Shown here one piece after another: positions 5,602 to 12,307 of a stretch of 16,460 nt of DNA. Under the pieces are notes generated by a model. That model saw nothing but the letters and a program-made list of their open reading frames with translations. It did no database searches and was not told the origin of the DNA. A program made the position numbers and the translations under genes. The DNA is from CAZBBC01 sp964489835. Its GTDB lineage: Bacteria > Calditrichota > Calditrichia > JAJRVZ01. The DNA lies in NCBI GenBank assembly GCA_964489835.1, contig CAZBBC010000109.1, positions 1-16,460 of the forward strand, read 5' to 3'. The number at the start of each line of letters is the position of its first letter. Position 1 is the stretch's first letter.

Positions 5602-7551
5602 TTATTGTATGTGATAAATATGAACATCCAATGGCTTGAACTGGTCGGTAAAACGTCCATTGGTAATAGTTATATTTTTATTTTCACCATAAACAGAAAT
5701 CTGGCCCGATATTTTAGGATTTAATTTAAATTCTGGTGAAAATGTATCCGTTTTCGACTGGTTGGCTGCTATCAGAAAAGTACCAATCCTGCTTTTTTTA
5801 AGCACCATCTTGATCTCTGGATTTTCCTCTGTTAAAGCGATACTCTTATCAACTTTACCTTCAATATACAATGGTGCCAATTCATTTAATTCATTTAAGA
5901 GGGTTTTTTGATACGCCCATAAGGCCGGATCATCTGTCGGTAAATATTGGCCATACCCCTTGTATGTATACCACAACATCCCCTTTGCCCCTTCAATTAG
6001 GGTGATATAGGTCATAAAACGGTGTTCCTGGGGCGTCGGTCTTCTCTGGGCCGGCCATTTGAATAATTGGCCGCAATGCCAGACCGGCAGATTGTCTTCA
6101 GACTCCCGATAGGCTTTGGCAAGGTTTCCTCCAACCGCCGTTATATCTCCCTGAGCGATAGGATAAGTGTCCACAGCCAAAACATCACAACACCGCCCAA
6201 ATGTTTTGTAAACAGCCGGATTCGTAATGACCAGATAAGACGGGTGATAGGGGTCCGCTTCATAGGCGATACTATAGATCTTGTATATATCAAGCAGGTC
6301 GGCCCGGTTATATCCCGGTTCATCATAGAGCATCCAGCAAAGCACCGCCGGATGTTTTTTGTATTTGGTGATCGAGTCCCGCACGGCAGAAAACCAATGG
6401 GGTTTTGCACCATGAATAGGCACGGCGGCTTTCAACCCCGCTTCATGAACATTGTCTAAATTTTTACTGGAAGCAACCACAAAGTTGTAACCGGCAGATT
6501 TTAACAGAAGATAATCTTCCGGCGGTGCACCGTAAGTCCCTATCGGAAAAATAGGTGTGCCATCACCTAAAACTGGTACTAAATCTTTATTTAGCATACC
6601 TGCTGGGGGATGGCGTCTGAGTTTACCTTTAAAATTCCTGGTCTCAGAAATGATCGTTCCATCATCAGGTGTTTCAAAAGTGGCCCTGGCGATATAAAAA
6701 CCATCCGGTATTTCCGCTATTGGAAATTTTAATTCTGTTCCGGGAGGGGCCGATTGTTCTGCTAATTTACCTGCTTTATCGTGAATGATTTCGACTTTTG
6801 CTTCTGTTTTTGGATTAAGCGTCGAGATCTTAAAAGGCTGTCCAAATTGGGCCACAAGCGTATCTTCAAAAGATACGAGTGTGAGGATTTTGTGATTTTC
6901 AATATTTTTGCGAATGCCCGCCAGCGTTGAATCATAATTTAAAAATCGGGCAACAAAACCGAAGTCGCCGCCTCCTTCATCGACTTTGATCAAAAGACGA
7001 TTCGGTCCGGCTTTTAACGCCACCGGCACATAGTCGTTATCCTTTTGGAGCCAGCGACCATTACGGGGATGATTCTCATGGATCTTTTGTCCGTTGAGAA
7101 AAATCTGAATGCCATCATTGCTACCCACGGAGAGAATTGTTTTTTGGGCTTCAGGGCTGATAACATTACAAAAAGCATAGGCCACTACCATATCATTGGG
7201 TGAGAAGATATCATTCAAGGGAATAAGATCGGATTCTGAATGATAGTGAAACCATGGACGCTCTTCATTCTTTTCTGGAATTGTAATGATCATTCCTGCC
7301 TCTGGCAGCGCATTTATTTCACCGCCAATCGCTGCAAGATAATCCGTATAAAATCCTCGACATTTTTCACTGTGTTTATAGTCTATAAGGGAACAATCTT
7401 CGCAGTTAGGAAAAGGACCACAGAGCAGCCAGTCTTTAATATAAATATCCGGCGTATACGTAAATTCCTGCTTTTGACAGCTGATTACTGAAAAAAGAAG
7501 AAAGATTGATGTAAAAAGAATCACTAATTGTATAAATCTCAAAAAAAACAT
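5602..7551 (-). CDS. Multidomain glycosidase-like lipoprotein
   Basis: A 649-residue protein with a lipoprotein signal (SVISC, lipid-anchored Cys25). Residues about 36-205 form a beta-sandwich module beginning WLLCGPFPN and containing SVGSNDGIQIFLNG and a GGGDFGF end; it resembles PA14/GH2-type sugar-binding modules and is matched in the C-terminus of the gene at 15029. A linking beta domain covers about 220-310. A TIM barrel follows at about 325-560, with CWMLYDEP giving Glu411 as likely acid/base, and Gln495 (WHCGQLF) at the strand-7 position. A terminal beta domain ends KPLDVHIYHIQ, as in the lipoprotein at 664. The ATG at 7551 has GGAAGGA 8 bases upstream. It probably acts on a glycan outside the cytoplasm; hydrolysis is not certain because the usual nucleophile is not visible. 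Confidence 0.72.
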   Translation of the reverse strand: MFFLRFIQLVILFTSIFLLFSVISCQKQEFTYTPDIYIKDWLLCGPFPNCEDCSLIDYKHSEKCRGFYTDYLAAIGGEINALPEAGMIITIPEKNEERPWFHYHSESDLIPLNDIFSPNDMVVAYAFCNVISPEAQKTILSVGSNDGIQIFLNGQKIHENHPRNGRWLQKDNDYVPVALKAGPNRLLIKVDEGGGDFGFVARFLNYDSTLAGIRKNIENHKILTLVSFEDTLVAQFGQPFKISTLNPKTEAKVEIIHDKAGKLAEQSAPPGTELKFPIAEIPDGFYIARATFETPDDGTIISETRNFKGKLRRHPPAGMLNKDLVPVLGDGTPIFPIGTYGAPPEDYLLLKSAGYNFVVASSKNLDNVHEAGLKAAVPIHGAKPHWFSAVRDSITKYKKHPAVLCWMLYDEPGYNRADLLDIYKIYSIAYEADPYHPSYLVITNPAVYKTFGRCCDVLAVDTYPIAQGDITAVGGNLAKAYRESEDNLPVWHCGQLFKWPAQRRPTPQEHRFMTYITLIEGAKGMLWYTYKGYGQYLPTDDPALWAYQKTLLNELNELAPLYIEGKVDKSIALTEENPEIKMVLKKSRIGTFLIAANQSKTDTFSPEFKLNPKISGQISVYGENKNITITNGRFTDQFKPLDVHIYHIQ

Positions 7552-7896
7552 TATATTTTTCCTTCCTGCATTTGATTAGTCTGAAAATTTAATGTTAAAG
7601 CGTATAAGTAACATATAATCAATGATTTGATTCCCCCTTAGCAGGGGCTGTTGCAGTATCACTTTTTTGTATAGCTTTTAATGTTTGAATGCTCTGCCTC
7701 CCCCTTGGAAAAGGGGGATTGAGGGGGATATAAAACCGGTCTATGTTATGTATAAACAACCCCCTAACCCCCTTTATTAAGGGGGAACTTTATTATCACT
7801 ATTTGATAAATCTAAAATTCATGAATAATTCAGGTTAGTGAACTTTGTCAATTTATAAAATCTCTGTGAAAGCCGCAAAGAATACCCCCTGGATCT
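7552..7896. other. Intergenic interval with C/G-run palindromes, no gene
   Basis: The 345-bp gap between the deaminase-like gene and the next lipoprotein gene contains the palindromic cluster at 7632-7790 and otherwise AT-rich DNA. The hairpins could end or attenuate the upstream transcript, but no T-run directly follows them on the minus strand. The lipoprotein gene may have its own promoter here; I cannot place one confidently. Confidence 0.5.
7632..7790. repeat. Cluster of CCCCCTT...AAGGGGG palindromes
   Basis: Three hairpins occur in 150 bases: CCCCT-TAGC-AGGGG near 7633-7647, TCCCCCTT-GGAA-AAGGGGGA (7699-7718), and CCCCCTT-TATT-AAGGGGG (7768-7785). The last two are mirror images: AAGGGGGATTGAGGGGG on one side faces CCCCCTAACCCCCTTT on the other around a roughly 30-base centre, making a composite inverted element. 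Such C/G-run palindromes are common intergenic repeats in many environmental bacteria. Confidence 0.7.
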
Positions 7897-8826
7897 CTAA
7901 TGCATTTCAATTGCACAGGTACCGATACCGGGCCTGTAATAATTAAATTGAACGTTTGGATGATCAGCGAGTAAGGACATCGGTACGGACGAATCGGCAA
8001 TCTTCTTTGAAATCATAAAAGCGGTTAGTCTCATACCGAAAGGATTATCATGGGTACCATAATGCCAGATTGAAACTTTCTCCGATTTCCAGGTTTCCAC
8101 CGGACCGACAGTGATGGCTTGCTGAGGAACAGCCCTTATATTGCCTTTGCCGGACGTTCGGGCATTCTGTATCAACGTAACCGGATGAAGATCGACAATT
8201 CTTGTTCTCAATTTTCTATATGCTTCCGGTGGTGGCGGATTATCTTTGTAAACCCCTTCACGTCTCAGGGGATCGTTGAAAGCCCAATGTTTTACTTCAC
8301 CCTGGCCACCTTGCATTACCAGACAGCGCACATCGTTAAAGAAGTTAGAATATTCATCGATGGTTGAAACTTTTGGAAAATGAATATTTTCTTCCGGCAT
8401 TGCCAGTTTTTTATTTATGCGATCAAAACATAATTCCATATCGGTTCGAGCAAATCCAAGCGGATGATCATAGGCCACTTCCCTGTCATTCACCACCCAT
8501 TCATCCATACCCCAGAAATGACCATTTTTCAGACTGATTCCGAATTCATTCACCAGCTGTGCTACCAATGGTAACTGTTCGGTTGGACCAATGGGTCCGC
8601 ATATACCTACCGGTTCACTATCGGTTGCCTGCTGCCAGGCCTTAATATATTCCAACGCCTCTGATAGATAGAACGATTCGCGTGTGTCGAAAAATTTGAT
8701 TGTAAAGCCGGGCCGGGAAAGTTGTTTAAGATCTTTAATTGTTAATTGCGCAGCATCTCTGATGATTTCATCATCCAGGGTGGTATAATCCCACCAATCC
8801 GGCGCTATGGTACTTAGTTTTCTCAT
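7897..8826 (-). CDS. Glucosamine-6-phosphate deaminase/isomerase-like protein (NagB family, diverged)
   Basis: A 309-residue cytoplasmic protein with the NagB order of motifs: a phosphate-loop-like GICGPIGPTEQLP at about 75-87, FWGMDEW at 104-110 (NagB MDEY), a HP motif near 121-122, GGQGEVKHWAFNDP at 173-186 (NagB GxGxDGHIAFNEP), and AITVGP at about 237-242. In the central motif the catalytic Asp position is Val, the His is kept, and the following Glu is Asp. It is longer than NagB (about 266 aa) owing to inserts around 185-225. I chose the ATG at 8826: GGGGAGG lies 4 bases upstream. A TTG one codon earlier is too close. The ATG overlaps the stop of the small membrane gene (TGATG). Its substrate may be a sugar phosphate other than glucosamine-6-phosphate. 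Confidence 0.7.
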   Translation of the reverse strand: MRKLSTIAPDWWDYTTLDDEIIRDAAQLTIKDLKQLSRPGFTIKFFDTRESFYLSEALEYIKAWQQATDSEPVGICGPIGPTEQLPLVAQLVNEFGISLKNGHFWGMDEWVVNDREVAYDHPLGFARTDMELCFDRINKKLAMPEENIHFPKVSTIDEYSNFFNDVRCLVMQGGQGEVKHWAFNDPLRREGVYKDNPPPPEAYRKLRTRIVDLHPVTLIQNARTSGKGNIRAVPQQAITVGPVETWKSEKVSIWHYGTHDNPFGMRLTAFMISKKIADSSVPMSLLADHPNVQFNYYRPGIGTCAIEMH

Positions 8827-8993
8827 CAAACCTCCCCATTAGTGTTTTGATTATTTTTAGTCTTGCCACCCAGTATTTTAAAAATATCCTTAATTTCAGC
8901 ATAACCTTTGACGATGATAACCACTGAAATAATGGCAAAAGATGTTACTGCAAACAGGATCAGTAAACCCCACATATTTCCCAAAAAATTCAT
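8826..8993 (-). CDS. Small single-span membrane protein, putative symporter accessory subunit
   Basis: A 55-residue protein that I translated from the gap between the symporter and the deaminase-like gene. It starts MNFLGNMWGLLILFAVTSFA, has one hydrophobic span at about residues 7-28, then a short charged tail (KGYAEIKDIFKILGGKTKNN) likely in the cytoplasm. Its ATG (8993-8991) overlaps the symporter TGA as ATGA, and its TGA (8828-8826) overlaps the next ATG as TGATG. GAAGAGAG 6 bases upstream is a weak Shine-Dalgarno site. Position, size and double overlap argue for a real, translationally coupled gene. Small membrane partners are known for some SSS and NSS transporters, which suggests a role in symporter assembly or stability; that is inference. 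Confidence 0.8.
   Translation of the reverse strand: MNFLGNMWGLLILFAVTSFAIISVVIIVKGYAEIKDIFKILGGKTKNNQNTNGEV
8831..8837 (-). promoter_or_regulatory. Strong Shine-Dalgarno inside the end of the small gene
   Basis: GGGGAGG on the minus strand encodes the last codons of the 55-residue protein and sits 4 bases before the ATG at 8826. It decides the start of the deaminase-like gene and indicates translational coupling across the TGATG junction. Confidence 0.75.
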
Positions 8994-10477
8994 AATTGAC
9001 TCTCTTCAAGTTTTACCGGATAAAAAAGATTTTGAAAAACAGATCCTATAATCATTCCCACAAAGGCGAGAATAAATCCCCACATCCCAAGCTGGCTTGC
9101 CGGCGGATGATCTGGGAAGAAAAACCAGATGGTTGGAAAAGCCCCGAAGGTAAAGGCCAGGTAGGATCCCAGTGATCTGGCCTTAATAAGGCCATATTTA
9201 TGGTCCGTAATATAGATCCCAAAAACAGCAGAAACCAGTGTGCCGGCCAAAAAGAGATTGACCGCCAGCATCAGGTAAAAATACAATAAACCTTCCGCTT
9301 TGTAATAAAATGACCACCAGATAATAAAAAGTATCACACCGGTCATTGTACAGCGGCTGATGATTAATTGTATCCTGTTACTGATATCTTTTTTTGTGAA
9401 ATGTCGCACAGCGACATCTAATAAATCTTGAGAAATCACGGAACTCCAGGATAACAGATAACTGGCGTATGTTGACATGGATGCTGCTAAAAACGCGGCA
9501 AAAATTAACCCCAGTATCCCTTTGGGCGTCAAATTCAGAATCATTAATGGTAACGCCTGTAAAGGATCATCGGCTTTTTGACTTAAATATGCAAGGGCTA
9601 ATATCCCCCAAAAAATAGGTATCACAGCTCTGGCCAAAAACATGATGCTGGACCAGGTAAAAATCCTTCTCCCTGTTTTGCTGTCTTTTGAGGAAAACAG
9701 GCGCAAAGTAATATAGGGTGCAATGGTTAATACCGCCAGTTGGAACAATAATTGCCATAATATAAATGACCAGCCGAAATTGCCTCCCTCAGAAAAGGGA
9801 TTGAATCCTTGGGTATTAAAATTAACCTGGACCGTCTGTACAATATTGGACCAACCAATTTTAAGTACACCAAATACCGTGATAAAAACCATTCCAAAAC
9901 TGAGTAAAATGAACTGTATATAATTGGTGACAATGACTGAAACCATTCCCCCTACTGCCGTATAAATGAGCACAATCGTTAAAAGGATGACCATTGTCAG
10001 TAAAAGATAATCCTGGGGAATGCCGGTAATGGTATTAATAAACCTTGCTTCAACGCCCGGAAATACGCCAAAATTTATAATCCCGCCGATGGCCATCAGG
10101 AATGCCGCATAAAACCGGACACCTTTACCGAATTTTTTCTGAAAAAGTTCCGGAATGGTCATGATTTTCATATCCAGCAATGGCTGGATGATAAAACCGG
10201 TTTTTCCAAGAAACAAAAATACGATAAAAAAAGGAACACCGATCATCAATGCCACGAAACCGTTGGTATAACCAGCCTCGGCCAGATACATATATGTAAT
10301 AATACCTATCTCACTGCTCATCAATGAGACCAATCCGAGATGAAATCCCATGGACCGGTCCGCTATCAGAAAATCTGATATTTTTCCTACATATCTTTTA
10401 GCGTAATAACCGGTATAAATGATCAGAAAGATGTAAACAAGAATAATCAGCCAATCCAGATAGGTGAAATTCAACAT
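8990..10477 (-). CDS. Sodium:solute symporter (SSS family)
   Basis: A 495-residue integral membrane protein with about 13 hydrophobic segments and the SSS-type N-terminus: a first span, then SDFLIADRSMGFHLGLVSLMSSEIG at about 33-57 (broken here only in description), where the LeuT-fold helix carries small and Ser residues. It should import a sugar, sugar acid or related solute with Na+. AGGAGG (10480-10485) is only 2 bases from the ATG at 10477; the second codon is TTG at 5-base spacing, so initiation could be at either. It lies 36 bases after the secreted-protein gene and overlaps the small membrane gene by ATGA, placing transporter, small partner and deaminase-like enzyme in one operon. The substrate cannot be read from sequence. 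Confidence 0.88.
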   Translation of the reverse strand: MLNFTYLDWLIILVYIFLIIYTGYYAKRYVGKISDFLIADRSMGFHLGLVSLMSSEIGIITYMYLAEAGYTNGFVALMIGVPFFIVFLFLGKTGFIIQPLLDMKIMTIPELFQKKFGKGVRFYAAFLMAIGGIINFGVFPGVEARFINTITGIPQDYLLLTMVILLTIVLIYTAVGGMVSVIVTNYIQFILLSFGMVFITVFGVLKIGWSNIVQTVQVNFNTQGFNPFSEGGNFGWSFILWQLLFQLAVLTIAPYITLRLFSSKDSKTGRRIFTWSSIMFLARAVIPIFWGILALAYLSQKADDPLQALPLMILNLTPKGILGLIFAAFLAASMSTYASYLLSWSSVISQDLLDVAVRHFTKKDISNRIQLIISRCTMTGVILFIIWWSFYYKAEGLLYFYLMLAVNLFLAGTLVSAVFGIYITDHKYGLIKARSLGSYLAFTFGAFPTIWFFFPDHPPASQLGMWGFILAFVGMIIGSVFQNLFYPVKLEESQL

Positions 10478-10513
10478 ATCCTCCTGAATATATATGATCG
10501 TTTCAATGGGACA

Positions 10514-12295
10514 TTAATTTCCATAGCGAACTTCCAGGGGATGTCGGAGTTTATCGTTTAATACCTCAATCGGTTCGAAAGGATCATCGTTGCCCAGCAT
10601 AAAAGGATAATAAGCCGCTTCTTCAATATAAACATTACCTTCAGGAATATACATGGCCGGTCCCCGGATACCATGACCGCTGTGACCAAAGGGATAAACA
10701 AGGGTTCTGACAAAATAAGTCAATGGCCGTCCCCATTGGGGATGTGTATACAAAAAGAATCTCGGTCTGAACGTTGCCGATTGACCGGTGATTTTGTTGT
10801 AATTATACACCTGCAAATGAATAGCTCCGATTGAAAATTTTCCAGCCCCATTATATAAACATAACCAGGGAGTATCCATTGGAATGACCGCTGCACTCTC
10901 CACCCCGGTATCCATGTTGAGCAATGTCCGCAAGTAATTCCTTTCACCGGTTTTTGATTTCCAGGCATAGTGATCGAAAATATCGGCATCGAAGACCATT
11001 TCTCCATTTCGAATCGCCTGGGCACCGTAAGGATTTATTACTTCCATGACCGATGACATCAAAATATAAGGTGTATGAGCCATATACGTATAGGTAACAG
11101 ATACATTCATTTCAGGATTATACCCGGGCATTCTACCTGATCTTGTGATCTTGTAAAGAAGCGGACCTCTGGTTATGGTGTACATTTCATCAGGGGGATC
11201 CCAACTAAAGGTATGTCCCCATTTTCCGTTTTCTGCATAGGTATCCGGGTTCCAATGAACAGAACCGGAACTGGTGTTGGATAAGAGGGGAACGTCATGG
11301 CCCTGTGTATCTTTCAGTTTATAATAATGAAGCTGTCCACTTTTCTCATGATGTTTTACTTCCCAATAATCATTTTCAATAACAGCGCCCAAATCATCAC
11401 CGCTAATTTTTAAATCACTGACCCAGGCAGGTTTTTCTGCCTTCGGATTCCCGTAAAAGATAGCATAAATTATTTGTGAATATGCAGGAACATCCGCCAG
11501 AAAAAACACATTGCATGAGACCGAAGGCATACCCCAGGTACTTTTTTTATCATATCCCCTGCCCTCATAAAATTGATAATTATACGTTTGAAACGGAATT
11601 TCTTTAAAAACCTTATCCTGAAGATTGTATTTCATCACTCTGACTTCTTTGGTAATATCCGCCACTCTGTCCGCATGAACCACCAAATCCAGGTTTAGCG
11701 GTTCATTCTGCCGATCCAAACCATCATTTTCAGAAACAACATAAATCAGCGCGTATTTCCACCCATCGGGAGCACCACCGTTTGAAGGAGAGATGACATC
11801 ATGAGTCGTAATTTGGGTGACGTCATCCCCGGGAATCGAGGGATTGAAAATTTTGGGAGCCGTCAGTTCGATTTGAATATTGTATTTTGAATGATTATGC
11901 CAGGTATACTTAATGACAATGACAATATTTTGCACAGTCGTCGCGTGTATAGAAAGCTGATCTCTAAGACACAATTGGCCATCAACATAAATGTAATAAA
12001 GAGTCGGTGTTTCACCATTTATTGATATTTTTGATACAGTGGGTGTTCCACCTTTGAAATCTTTCACCGGAACGATCATATGAAAGTATGGATGTTCTAA
12101 TGTCGGTGAGTTAAAAATGACTTTTGTTACATTGAGGGGATCAAAATTTAATGTGCTATTCAGTACAATATCATTTAGAAAAGTTGACCCTGGTTCTTTA
12201 TTAACAATCTTCCCATATTTAAACTGAGCGTTGGTATTCACAGAAAAAAAACATACCAGGAAAGATACTGTCATAACTATTTTTAATCGTTTCAT
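10514..12295 (-). CDS. Secreted protein of unrecognised family, short paralogue
   Basis: A 593-residue protein with a signal peptide (MKRLKIVMTVSFLVCFFSV, probable cleavage near NTNAQ at 20-24). One Ig-like beta module (about 60-145, with SKISINGE and a KYTWHN...Y strand) precedes a large conserved core from about 180 to the end. Core landmarks are RQNEPL, FYGNPKAEKP, GSVHWNPDTY, TRGPLLYKI, IRNGEMVF and RHPLEVRY. Nearly all of these recur in order in the upstream 803-residue protein. The repeated beta-strand pattern around TRGPL and Y..HTPYILMSS recalls galactose-mutarotase-like sandwich domains of polysaccharide-acting enzymes, but I do not recognise a family. The ATG at 12295 has AAGGAG 6 bases upstream; an in-frame ATG at 12349 would lie inside the previous gene. 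Confidence 0.75.
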   Translation of the reverse strand: MKRLKIVMTVSFLVCFFSVNTNAQFKYGKIVNKEPGSTFLNDIVLNSTLNFDPLNVTKVIFNSPTLEHPYFHMIVPVKDFKGGTPTVSKISINGETPTLYYIYVDGQLCLRDQLSIHATTVQNIVIVIKYTWHNHSKYNIQIELTAPKIFNPSIPGDDVTQITTHDVISPSNGGAPDGWKYALIYVVSENDGLDRQNEPLNLDLVVHADRVADITKEVRVMKYNLQDKVFKEIPFQTYNYQFYEGRGYDKKSTWGMPSVSCNVFFLADVPAYSQIIYAIFYGNPKAEKPAWVSDLKISGDDLGAVIENDYWEVKHHEKSGQLHYYKLKDTQGHDVPLLSNTSSGSVHWNPDTYAENGKWGHTFSWDPPDEMYTITRGPLLYKITRSGRMPGYNPEMNVSVTYTYMAHTPYILMSSVMEVINPYGAQAIRNGEMVFDADIFDHYAWKSKTGERNYLRTLLNMDTGVESAAVIPMDTPWLCLYNGAGKFSIGAIHLQVYNYNKITGQSATFRPRFFLYTHPQWGRPLTYFVRTLVYPFGHSGHGIRGPAMYIPEGNVYIEEAAYYPFMLGNDDPFEPIEVLNDKLRHPLEVRYGN

Positions 12296-12301
12296 ATCAA
12301 T

Positions 12302-12307
12302 CTCCTT
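12302..12307 (-). promoter_or_regulatory. Shine-Dalgarno overlapping the upstream stop codon
   Basis: AAGGAG on the minus strand overlaps the TAA stop (12308-12306) of the 803-residue gene and lies 6 bases before the ATG at 12295. It fixes the start of the shorter paralogue and suggests that terminating ribosomes reinitiate there. Confidence 0.7.

Noticed and set aside
6067..6459. Plus-strand 130-codon frame within the lipoprotein gene
   Set aside because: It is antisense to the conserved TIM-barrel region including the DEP motif, and lacks a ribosome-binding site or recognisable domain.
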